This document shows positions 25,722 through 33,881 of a stretch of DNA of 64,000 nt, in pieces. The DNA lies in the NCBI GenBank assembly GCA_002339805.1, contig DDKW01000033.1:6402-70401 (forward strand), in the 5' to 3' direction. Origin of the DNA: Dehalococcoidia bacterium UBA2588. GTDB lineage: Bacteria; Chloroflexota; Dehalococcoidia; Lucifugimonadales; UBA3495. Position 1 is the first letter of the stretch. Each line of letters starts with the position of its first letter. Below the pieces are notes generated by a model. That model made no database searches. It worked only from the letters and a program-made list of their open reading frames with translations, and had not been told where the DNA came from. The translations under genes were made by a program, and so were the position numbers.

Positions 25722-26117
25722 ATGATAAATGACACAACTGCCCAAATTGCGATAGAAATCATAACTAAAAACATAAAAATGTTGAATGAAGGGAATGAAC
25801 AAGGGTTATTAGATCTATTTCATATTCCTCACATTAGAATTTCTGAAGCAGACATATTGATCTACAATTCACGCCAAGAGCTTGAAAACGAATATTTGTC
25901 TGATTTTCGTGCAAGAGCAGGAGAACAGTGGCATCATACAATCCTTGACTGGACTAAACCAATACATGCCAGTGAAACCAAGGCGCACATATTTATACAA
26001 TGGTCACGATATACGGAGCATAATGAACTGATAACATCACAGCAATCTTTATGGATTGTGAATCAGCGCGATGGTAAGTGGGGAGTTCAAGCTAGATCTA
26101 GCTTCGCTCCAATTTAA
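25722..26117 (+). CDS. NTF2-like protein, copy 2 of a tandem pair
   Basis: This 131-residue paralogue begins 411 bp after copy 1, so the unit is repeated exactly. It keeps the same His/Trp core. A stretch of about 38 bp (25959-25996, against 25548-25585) is nearly identical at the DNA level while flanking codons have diverged, which hints at gene conversion or strong constraint. It lies between the two zinc-ribbon genes. Confidence 0.7.
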   Translation: MINDTTAQIAIEIITKNIKMLNEGNEQGLLDLFHIPHIRISEADILIYNSRQELENEYLSDFRARAGEQWHHTILDWTKPIHASETKAHIFIQWSRYTEHNELITSQQSLWIVNQRDGKWGVQARSSFAPI

Positions 26118-26133
26118 ACAGGGAGGATTATTC

Positions 26134-26334
26134 ATGACAACCTATTATTGGTGTTCAAGCTGCGAAAGAGCATTCCCTCAGGAGGACCCTGATTCATGTA
26201 TATATGACGATTGCAAGGGAAGGAAAAAATCTCTATTCAAATGGGAAGACTTTAGAAAACAATCTCCAGAGTCTCCAGAAATACCGGAATTCGATGAAGT
26301 ATATAAATTAGATTATTTTATCAATGAAATATAA
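26134..26334 (+). CDS. Small zinc-ribbon protein (66 residues)
   Basis: The true start is ATG 26134 behind GGGAGG; the frame is open further upstream, but there it overlaps the NTF2-like gene. Cys7, Cys10, Cys22 and Cys27 (WCSSC and CIYDDC) give a CxxC/Cx4C zinc ribbon, followed by a charged, Pro-containing tail. It is homologous to the N-terminus of the protein at 24776. It could be a nucleic-acid or protein adaptor, but nothing in the sequence decides this. Confidence 0.7.
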   Translation: MTTYYWCSSCERAFPQEDPDSCIYDDCKGRKKSLFKWEDFRKQSPESPEIPEFDEVYKLDYFINEI

Positions 26335-26358
26335 ACAAACGTATCAAGGGTTAGATTA

Positions 26359-27237
26359 GTGATATTTTCAAGGACGTACTTAGTACTATTTACCAAAGGC
26401 ATCCTCATTGGGTTTGCTGATATTATCCCTGGTATATCAGGCAGTTCAGTCGCATTAATGACCGGTGTTTACACAGATTTGATTAAGTCTATAAGATCTA
26501 TTGATCATAAATTTCTCATGTTAATAGTAAAGCTGAAATTCAGAATTGCTATTAAACATATTAATGGAAAAATATTAATACCAATTCTTATTGGTATTCC
26601 AATAGGCATATTTATAATGTCTCATTTGGTATCAGTATTACTATCCACATATTCCACACCACTTTATGCTAGTCTTCTAGGATTAATATGCGGTACTTCA
26701 TTTTTACTTGCTAAACATATTCAGCGCCCTAATTTTGCGACAATAATCACTGCGATGTTGGGTGCGCTAGGAGTAATGATAATCCAATTCGTGATGCCGC
26801 CAAATTTCACAGTATCTTACTTAACATTTGTTATTGCAGGAATCATAGCTGGTTGTTTTATGATACTGCCTGGCATTTCAGGCAGTTTGATATTAGTGAC
26901 AATGGGAATATACACCGAAATCATTGCCGCCATAACTAATATGGATATACTTTTAATATTTTGCCTGATTATAGGAGCTATATTAAGTATCACAACTATG
27001 TCTCGGGGAATCTCTTCTATGTATCGAAAAAGCCCAAACAGTTTTTCGGGACTTATGATCGGATTGATGCTGGGAAGTACTCCTTCCTTATGGCCCTGGA
27101 ATACTTCCAATCAGCTATATTTATCCACTGAGATTCATATGACAACTGACGTCATTTTAGGAATAGCTTTCATTTTTCTTGGATTCATTATTCCTATGCT
27201 TTTAGCAACTCGGAATCACACAATGTACACACCCTAA
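26359..27237 (+). CDS. popT: DUF368 membrane protein, undecaprenyl phosphate translocase
   Basis: The 292-residue polytopic protein has two PGISGS motifs (residues 24-29 and 171-176) in symmetric halves, the signature of DUF368. DUF368 (PopT) proteins were shown to return undecaprenyl phosphate across the membrane for envelope synthesis. The start is a GTG at 26359 with an AAGGG site. It ends in a 4-bp convergent overlap with an SDR gene. An envelope-recycling role is plausible here, though Chloroflexota cell walls vary. Confidence 0.85.
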   Translation: MIFSRTYLVLFTKGILIGFADIIPGISGSSVALMTGVYTDLIKSIRSIDHKFLMLIVKLKFRIAIKHINGKILIPILIGIPIGIFIMSHLVSVLLSTYSTPLYASLLGLICGTSFLLAKHIQRPNFATIITAMLGALGVMIIQFVMPPNFTVSYLTFVIAGIIAGCFMILPGISGSLILVTMGIYTEIIAAITNMDILLIFCLIIGAILSITTMSRGISSMYRKSPNSFSGLMIGLMLGSTPSLWPWNTSNQLYLSTEIHMTTDVILGIAFIFLGFIIPMLLATRNHTMYTP

Positions 27238-28052
27238 TAATATACAGCGTTCCCCGATCCTCCTGTTGCAGTGATCACTTCTCCAGTAACTGACCAAGAC
27301 TTATTTGAAGCCAGAAATGCTGTTAAATATGCAATTTCAGAAGCATCTACCATTCTGCATATAGCATTCCCTGATCGCGAACCGAATTCAAATTCTTTGG
27401 CTTCCATTTCAGCCGAAGTAAGTCCATGTTCTTCTCCTCTTGCACTATACAAATCATCTGTACGCTCAGTTCTAGTGGTACCAGGATGAATACAATTCAC
27501 AGTAATACCATATCTACCAAGCTGAGTCGACAGTGTTTTAGTCATATGGACTAGCGAAACGTTCCTAGCACCACCACTTAAATTACCTGCATTTCTAGCA
27601 TTAGCTCCACTGATATTAATTATCCTTCCCCATTCTTGTTTCTTGAGCAAAGGGATAGCAGCTCTGCTGCATCTAAGTGCCCCTACAAATTTGACATCAA
27701 AATCGTTCATCAATTCCTGTTCATCTACTGCTTCAATATATCCCACAGCTGAAGGAGATCCACCCGGCAGAGAAGCACTATTCACTAATATATCTAGTCC
27801 ACCTAGCAATTCTTCTGTCTTCCTAAATGCATCATTAACCTGCTCCGTAATTGTAACGTCTACCGAAAGTGGAAATACTTTCACTTCTGAGATGGCGTTG
27901 ATTTCATTAGCAGTCTGTTCTAACTGATCTATACTTCTGGACGCTATCACTAAATCTACTCCTTCTTTTGCCAATTCAATCGCAATAGCCTTACCTATGC
28001 CTCTACCACCTCCAGCAACAAATGCTCTCTTGCCTTTCAATCCGAAATCCAT
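27234..28052 (-). CDS. SDR-family protein lacking the usual Tyr/Lys
   Basis: The 272-residue protein has a clear NAD(P)-binding start (GGGRGIGKAIA), NNAS-like LVNSAS and the PG turn (CIHPGTTRTERT). The catalytic Ser region reads IINISGANARNAGNLSGG, but the YxxxK motif expected about 13 residues later is missing; the region reads ARNVSLVHMTK. It may therefore use other residues or be a non-catalytic binding protein. ATG 28052 has a GAGGAGGT site. Downstream it overlaps popT by 4 bp. Confidence 0.82.
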   Translation of the reverse strand: MDFGLKGKRAFVAGGGRGIGKAIAIELAKEGVDLVIASRSIDQLEQTANEINAISEVKVFPLSVDVTITEQVNDAFRKTEELLGGLDILVNSASLPGGSPSAVGYIEAVDEQELMNDFDVKFVGALRCSRAAIPLLKKQEWGRIINISGANARNAGNLSGGARNVSLVHMTKTLSTQLGRYGITVNCIHPGTTRTERTDDLYSARGEEHGLTSAEMEAKEFEFGSRSGNAICRMVDASEIAYLTAFLASNKSWSVTGEVITATGGSGNAVYY

Positions 28053-28087
28053 GTGGATACCTCCTCTACATTACTCCTTAATATTAA

Positions 28088-28411
28088 TTAGTCTTTAAGT
28101 ATTTTGTCATCACTCAAGTATTCCATAAATTCAATTCGCTGGGATTCTATCAATTCTCTTACTTGAGCACCTACAGTCATAGCTTCTGGTGGAATGTTAT
28201 TTCCATCTCTCATGGGTGATTCAATTTTATCGGCTACCCATTCTAAAAAAACTGTATCATTTTCACCGGGCAAGGTATATCCATTGAAGGAAATACGAAA
28301 CTCTGGCCGATGTCCAGCATCTCTATAGATAGTTGCCTGTTTATGTACCAAAGATGCGACTTTCCTAGCTTGTCCAGGCTTGGTTTTATAAATTCTTCTG
28401 ATTAAATACAT
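28088..28411 (-). CDS. Small alpha-beta protein of unknown function
   Basis: The 107-residue frame starts at ATG 28411, which has a GGAGA site; an in-frame ATG four codons earlier has none. The pattern YLIRRIYKTKPGQARKVASLVHKQATIYRDAG, followed by strands with FRISFNGYTLPGENDTVFLEWVAD, suggests a ferredoxin-like or dimeric alpha-beta-barrel fold as in NIPSNAP-type proteins. It lies 35 nt upstream of the SDR gene and is probably co-transcribed with it. I cannot name its function. Confidence 0.65.
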   Translation of the reverse strand: MYLIRRIYKTKPGQARKVASLVHKQATIYRDAGHRPEFRISFNGYTLPGENDTVFLEWVADKIESPMRDGNNIPPEAMTVGAQVRELIESQRIEFMEYLSDDKILKD

Positions 28412-28502
28412 TATATTCTCCATACTTTATGTAAAATAGACCGGGTGCCAAAAATATAACATACATGTTAATTAGTATCCATAAATTAGTATTTGGATAT
28501 AT

Positions 28503-28531
28503 TTTCCACGGAAATACAATTCATTTATAAT
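28503..28531 (+). promoter_or_regulatory. Promoter of the SDR gene at 28561
   Basis: TTTCCA and a perfect TATAAT (28526-28531) are separated by 17 nt, 29 nt before the ATG. The -35 matches consensus at 4 of 6 positions. Confidence 0.45.
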
Positions 28532-28560
28532 CATTCCAGATTGGCTAAAGGGGGTACACG

Positions 28561-29358
28561 ATGGACGTTACAAACAAGGTTGCTCTTATTACAGGAGCTG
28601 CTAGCGGTATAGGAGAAGGCATTGCAACCACTTTATCAAAAAATGGAGCCCATGCAATAATTGCGGATATTAATCTCAGCAATGCAGAAAACGTATCTAC
28701 AAAATTAACATCTCTTGGATTAAAGTCTAGTCCGATTACTTTAGATGTTACAGATATCGAATCGGTAAACCAGTGTGTGACTTATGTTTTAAAAGAATTC
28801 AAACACATAGATATACTGATAAACAATGCAGGAACAGTCGGTTCTCCTGGATGGGAGAGTAGGGAAGTTCCAAATGAAAACGACTGGGATCTAATATTCG
28901 AAGTCAACGTTAAAGGAATAGTAAAAATGACAGAGGCTGTTCAAGTCTCAATGATTAATAATAGATACGGCAAGATAATAAATATTGCATCAATAGCAGG
29001 AAGACAAGGCAGTGAACGGAATCCTCCATACAATGTTTCCAAAGCCAGTGTTATTAACTTAACACAATCACATGCAATGCAACTCGCAAAACACAATATT
29101 AACGTCAATGCAATATGTCCTGGTTTGCTATGGACTCCGATTTGGGAGCGTATTGGAAACCGCAGGTCTATGTCACCTAATTTGGAAGAACTAGATCCAA
29201 AGCAACTATTTTTGAATTATGTAGAAGAAAAAATCCCTTTAAATAGACCCCAAATACCAGAAGACATAGGTAATTTGGCATGTTTCTTAGCGTCGGATTA
29301 TTCTATAAATATCACTGGGCAATCGATTAATGTTAGTGGTGGATATTTTATGAATTAA
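28561..29358 (+). CDS. SDR-family oxidoreductase
   Basis: The 265-residue protein has all classic short-chain dehydrogenase features: GAASGIGEGIA at the nucleotide site, NNAGTVG, catalytic Ser in INIASIAGR, YNVSK as the YxxxK motif, and the PG turn. The acidic residue at the end of strand 2 (IIADINLS) favours NAD over NADP. The start has an AGGGGG site. The substrate is probably a secondary alcohol or ketone. It converges with the next gene with 3 nt between stops. Confidence 0.88.
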   Translation: MDVTNKVALITGAASGIGEGIATTLSKNGAHAIIADINLSNAENVSTKLTSLGLKSSPITLDVTDIESVNQCVTYVLKEFKHIDILINNAGTVGSPGWESREVPNENDWDLIFEVNVKGIVKMTEAVQVSMINNRYGKIINIASIAGRQGSERNPPYNVSKASVINLTQSHAMQLAKHNINVNAICPGLLWTPIWERIGNRRSMSPNLEELDPKQLFLNYVEEKIPLNRPQIPEDIGNLACFLASDYSINITGQSINVSGGYFMN

Positions 29359-29361
29359 TTA

Positions 29362-29670
29362 TTAATTCATGGAAATAGAAGAACCTATTCCCTGAGTTTG
29401 CTCACTCACTAAAAATGAAGTTCTGTCCCTTCCTGACTCAGTTTCTAAGTCCGCATCAAAACGCTGGCCTCCGATCTCACCTAGCAACTCGTATTTTTTT
29501 TGAGTATACAGTTGACCTTCAAAAGAATCACCCTGAACATCCCTCGAATACTCTTCATTCAGAAACATTTCAACAGCCTGCTTCATTAAATTATGGACAT
29601 CGTCCGGTGATATATAAGTAGCAGCAGTCAAAAATACATAACCCCAGCGAAAGCCTTTGTGTTCTAACAT
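29362..29670 (-). CDS. Hypothetical protein (102 residues)
   Basis: ATG 29670 opens a 102-residue frame; a TTG six codons earlier is possible, but the only GGAG overlaps that TTG and lies about 12 nt before the ATG. The protein is acidic, with EHKGFRWGYVFLTAATYISPDDVHNLMKQAVEMFLNEEY at its start, and has no signal or membrane segment. No family is recognised. It converges with the SDR gene. Confidence 0.55.
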   Translation of the reverse strand: MLEHKGFRWGYVFLTAATYISPDDVHNLMKQAVEMFLNEEYSRDVQGDSFEGQLYTQKKYELLGEIGGQRFDADLETESGRDRTSFLVSEQTQGIGSSISMN

Positions 29671-29783
29671 TAACTGAATATACTCCAAAATTAAAATCGT
29701 TAAATAATATTACACTACTAATAAGTTTGAGTCCCACCATAGAAATCTACTCATTATGATAAGATAATCCACCTGTATACGAT

Positions 29784-31025
29784 ATGAGTTCACAAACAAA
29801 CACAAACGACAGCCCAATACGCACATTACTAAGCATGCCAAATTTCAGATTTCTGTGGTTATCCGGCTGCTTTGATAATATTTGTCGCTGGGGTGATGCT
29901 CTAATACTAGCTCTATTGGTATTTGATATATCAGGATCAACATTCAACGTAGCCAGTATATTCGTACTACGATGGGTACCAATGATGCTAATGGCACCTA
30001 TTTCAGGATTTTTATCCGATCATTTAAATAGAAAATACTTGATGATGATCACCCGAGCTGCAAGTGTATTAATAACAATAGTGATATTAATATTGTTGTT
30101 CTCAAAAAGCATTGAAATATGGCATCTGCAAATATTATCGTTTGGACTAGGTCTATGCTATACGATGGACTTTGCAGCAAGGCGGACTTCAATACACGAC
30201 GTTGCTAAATCAGAAAACATGTCAACAGCAATGTCACTGGAGATCATTACTAATACGTTTGGGAAAATTGCAGGGCCATTGTTTGCTGGGACTTTAATTG
30301 CAACGCTTGGGTACACAGGAGCGATCATTTTAGTCTTAATTTTTTATGCAACTTCTTTAGCGTTTATATCATTATTCAAATTTGAATATACTGTCACTCG
30401 AATAAAAGTTAAAGACATAAAAGAATCCGTTATTATTGGATTCAAAGCAGGCTTTGGTAACCGGATGATCTTAGGAGTGTTTATTGGAAGTATAATATAT
30501 AATGGACTAGCATTTAGTTCGGAAGGTATTTATCCGGTAATAGCAGAAGAACACCTCAATGCCGGACCTTTCTTTACCGGATTGCTCATCTCAGCATTAG
30601 GGTTAGGTACACTGATTGGAGCTCTGGTACTCACCACAATTGGAAATATCCAATATCAAGGGAGACTATTCATCACCGGCATTTTTATTCAATTACTAGC
30701 GGCTTTGCTATTTTCTTTGTCAGACTTATATGCACTGTCTTATTTGTGTTTATTTTTAGGAGGCCTAGGGAATTCACTGTTCAGTTCGATGCAAACCTCA
30801 ATTATAGTGATCGAAGCAGATTTAAAGCATCGTGGTTCTGTACTAGGGACTTTAGGACAATGTATAGGTACTTGTTCTATGGGAGGACTCATAGTTGGAT
30901 TTTGGAGCAATCATTTTGGAGCTACAAACGCGGTCGGTATCAACGGCACATTAGGGATCACATTACTCGCACTACTATTTGTACTATCTCCATTGACTAG
31001 ACGACCAGTACAAACTCACAAATAA
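29784..31025 (+). CDS. MFS transporter (putative effluxer)
   Basis: The 413-residue protein has about twelve membrane segments. The first third contains RWVPMMLMAPISGFLSDHLNRKY, typical of the MFS_3/enterobactin-exporter-like group (EntS, MefA). It probably exports a small organic compound. It precedes nudC by 72 nt on the same strand; a functional link is not evident. Confidence 0.83.
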   Translation: MSSQTNTNDSPIRTLLSMPNFRFLWLSGCFDNICRWGDALILALLVFDISGSTFNVASIFVLRWVPMMLMAPISGFLSDHLNRKYLMMITRAASVLITIVILILLFSKSIEIWHLQILSFGLGLCYTMDFAARRTSIHDVAKSENMSTAMSLEIITNTFGKIAGPLFAGTLIATLGYTGAIILVLIFYATSLAFISLFKFEYTVTRIKVKDIKESVIIGFKAGFGNRMILGVFIGSIIYNGLAFSSEGIYPVIAEEHLNAGPFFTGLLISALGLGTLIGALVLTTIGNIQYQGRLFITGIFIQLLAALLFSLSDLYALSYLCLFLGGLGNSLFSSMQTSIIVIEADLKHRGSVLGTLGQCIGTCSMGGLIVGFWSNHFGATNAVGINGTLGITLLALLFVLSPLTRRPVQTHK

Positions 31026-31097
31026 TTAAAACCAGACATTGAAATGAGTAATGATTTCCAGTAAGGTACTCGTAAACTTGCAGGTCCGTTAATAATT

Positions 31098-32030
31098 ATG
31101 AATACAGAATCAATATCAAAATTCCAACATACTTTCTCGCAAAATCCATTAAATCGCGGTGAAACCGAGCGACGAGACGAACAATGGATATCTGACCAAG
31201 AACACAATGCCAAAAGCAAATTCATGGTATTGCATAACCTCAACATATTGGTCGAAGAGAACGATGGGGCCAAATCCATAGCATGGCTATCTCAAGATGA
31301 AATTAAAAACCTAACATATCAAGAAAGACCAGTATTACTAGGGATCCAATATGATATTACACATTTTGCTATATCTATTTCTGAAGAAAGCGCCACTTTT
31401 ATATGCACTGATGCCAGATATGAATTCCTCGACGCTCGCACGTGTGCTGGTCTAGTGGCGCCCGAAAGCACTGGCATCATAGCTCAAGCACGTATCCAAA
31501 TTAATTGGCACCAGAAGAATAAATTCTGCTCCGTATGCGGGAAGCCAAACAACATATTTCGGGGTGGGCAGGTTTTGAGGTGTTCATCCTGCAAGAATGA
31601 AACATTCCCTAGAACCGACCCTGTAATAATCATGGTTGTAACAGATAAAAACAGATGTTTATTAGGACAATCCCGGGGGAGACTCTCACAGACCAATACT
31701 TATTCTGCACTTGCTGGCTTTATGGATCAGGGTGAATCTATAGAAGAAGCTGTAGCGCGAGAGGTAATGGAAGAAGCTGGATTGGAGGTCAAGAATGTGA
31801 GCTACCATTCATCTCAACCGTGGCCTTTTCCAAACACTCTAATGATTGGTTGTCACGCAGAAGCGAAGACCACCGATATCCACATCGATGACGAAGAAAT
31901 GATATCAGTTAAATGGTTCACCAAAGAGGACGTGAAACTTGCTCTCAAAGGAAATAATCCTGAACTTAATCTTCCCGCCCCGTTAGCTATTGCACATCAT
32001 CTTATAAAATCCTGGGCTAACGAAGATTAA
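31098..32030 (+). CDS. nudC: NAD+ diphosphatase / RNA deNADding enzyme NudC
   Basis: The 310-residue protein has the NudC order: an N-terminal domain, a zinc ribbon (CSVC and CSSC), a Nudix box (GFMDQGESIEEAVAREVMEEAG, with the catalytic Glu pair) and the NADH-pyrophosphatase motif SQPWPFP after it. NudC cleaves NAD(H) to NMN(H) and AMP and removes NAD caps from RNA. Its stop overlaps the stop of the convergent ABC exporter gene by 4 bp. Confidence 0.93.
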   Translation: MNTESISKFQHTFSQNPLNRGETERRDEQWISDQEHNAKSKFMVLHNLNILVEENDGAKSIAWLSQDEIKNLTYQERPVLLGIQYDITHFAISISEESATFICTDARYEFLDARTCAGLVAPESTGIIAQARIQINWHQKNKFCSVCGKPNNIFRGGQVLRCSSCKNETFPRTDPVIIMVVTDKNRCLLGQSRGRLSQTNTYSALAGFMDQGESIEEAVAREVMEEAGLEVKNVSYHSSQPWPFPNTLMIGCHAEAKTTDIHIDDEEMISVKWFTKEDVKLALKGNNPELNLPAPLAIAHHLIKSWANED

Positions 32031-33880
32031 GTAGAATCACTTTGTAATGAAGCATTGATCTTGTTGAGGTTAAAATAAAAACCTCTCGATCTGATCAATT
32101 CTTCATGGGTGCCAGACTCAATAATAGAACCATCATTTATTACAAAAATATTATCCACGTTTCGTATTGTAGATAATCTATGTGCAATGACAAATGCAGT
32201 CCTATCTTTAAGAACTTTCTTCAAAGCTTGTTGAATCATTATGTCAGAATATGTATCCACATTTGACGTAGCTTCATCTAACACGAGTATACGGGGATTT
32301 GCAGCAATTGCTCTGGCAAAGGATATCAATTGCCTTTGCCCTATACTTAGGTTTGATCCCCTCTCATACAAGACTGTGTCGTAGCCATGTTCTAAACTCA
32401 TAATAAAATCATGGATACCTACTAATTTAGCAGATTCCATTACAGATTCATCTGTTACATCTTGGTGACAATATCGTATATTTTCCCAAACAGTATCTGA
32501 AATCAAATACGGCTGTTGCAATACCATACTCATCTGAGTTACCAAAGACTCTCGTTTTACATCCTTAATATTAATCCCATCAATTTCAACTGAACCATCT
32601 ATAACATCATAAAATCTTGACATCAAATTAATAATAGTGCTCTTACCGGCTCCAGTTGGTCCTACTAGAGCTATAGTCTGACCTGCTTCTATATCACAAT
32701 TCACGTTCTTCAAAACAGGAATACCTTCAACATAGTGGAAATTAACCCCTTTAAATTTCACTTCACCCTTAATAACAGGCATGTCTTGAGCGTCCGGTTT
32801 ATCTTGTATTTCTGGCTGAACGTCCAGCAATTGGAATATTCTGACACCTGATGCCATTGACCTTTGAAGTTGAGTATATTGCATAGTTAAATTCCGTATC
32901 GGGTCAAAAAACCTTTGTATAAATAAAATAAATGCTACTAATACTCCTACTTCCAAAGTACCGTTATATACCCACCAACCTCCGACTAATATTACAAAAC
33001 CCATAGATATCCCAGTTAAGCCTTCAACTAGTGGCTGAACCCCACCGGAATACATTGAAGCTTGTATATTTGCATTAAGATGTTCTTTATTTAGTCCATC
33101 AAAACGATTCAGGTTGAGAGACTGTCGATTAAAACTTTGAACTACTCGCACTCCAGCTAAGTTCTCTTGCAATGCACCATTGACCATTGCTATTGCAGTT
33201 CGAATTCTGATAAATGATCTTTTAGCAAATTTCTGCCAAAAAGCCATTAACAACACCAAAATTGGCAGTACTGCAAATGTTAATAACGATAATTTCCAAG
33301 ACATAACCATCATCATCGAAATAATCCCTACTAAACTTAGAACATCTGCTAACGTAAGTACCAACAAAGAAAATGTTTCTTGCAATTGCAAGATATCATT
33401 CTGCACTCTGGACATAATTCGTCCGACTTCTGTTTTAGCAAAAAAGGCAGCAGATAATGACTGTAAATGATCAAATAGTTGCGTCCTCATCGAATATAAA
33501 ATACCTTGGCCAACTTTAGAAATTCCAACGAATTGCAAGTAATTAGACACATAATGCACAACGCTAGTTACTGCAAATACAGCTATTACCAATCCAAGAT
33601 TGCTTGTTGTTCCTGTACCGATAAACGGCTGAATGTTTGAGTCTATTCCCCATTTGACTATCAAAGGAATGCATACTGTTGCAGCTGTGTACACTAAGAC
33701 CGCTGCCAAGCTAAATAATGCCCATCCTTTGTATAAACCTACATAGCTAAACAGTCTTATAACAACTTGCCCATCATAAACTTTCCCCAGCTCATCTTCA
33801 GAATTTGATACAAGAGAGCCCCCCCCTCCTGTTCTTTGCTGAGCACCGCTGACTGAAAATCCCATGCCTCCTTGTCTCAT
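32027..33880 (-). CDS. ABC exporter half-transporter, subunit 2
   Basis: The 617-residue protein joins six membrane segments to an ATPase domain. Walker A is GPTGAGKST, Walker B is ILVLDEAT with the catalytic Glu, but the signature is LSIGQRQ instead of LSGGQ. Its partner at 33882 has the opposite pattern, so together they form a heterodimer with one proper and one degenerate ATP site, as in TM287/288. The N-terminus is Gly/Ser-rich and cytoplasmic. The GGAGGAAG ribosome site overlaps the end of the upstream gene. Lipid or drug export is usual for this class. Confidence 0.88.
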   Translation of the reverse strand: MRQGGMGFSVSGAQQRTGGGGSLVSNSEDELGKVYDGQVVIRLFSYVGLYKGWALFSLAAVLVYTAATVCIPLIVKWGIDSNIQPFIGTGTTSNLGLVIAVFAVTSVVHYVSNYLQFVGISKVGQGILYSMRTQLFDHLQSLSAAFFAKTEVGRIMSRVQNDILQLQETFSLLVLTLADVLSLVGIISMMMVMSWKLSLLTFAVLPILVLLMAFWQKFAKRSFIRIRTAIAMVNGALQENLAGVRVVQSFNRQSLNLNRFDGLNKEHLNANIQASMYSGGVQPLVEGLTGISMGFVILVGGWWVYNGTLEVGVLVAFILFIQRFFDPIRNLTMQYTQLQRSMASGVRIFQLLDVQPEIQDKPDAQDMPVIKGEVKFKGVNFHYVEGIPVLKNVNCDIEAGQTIALVGPTGAGKSTIINLMSRFYDVIDGSVEIDGINIKDVKRESLVTQMSMVLQQPYLISDTVWENIRYCHQDVTDESVMESAKLVGIHDFIMSLEHGYDTVLYERGSNLSIGQRQLISFARAIAANPRILVLDEATSNVDTYSDIMIQQALKKVLKDRTAFVIAHRLSTIRNVDNIFVINDGSIIESGTHEELIRSRGFYFNLNKINASLQSDST

Positions 33881-33881
33881 A

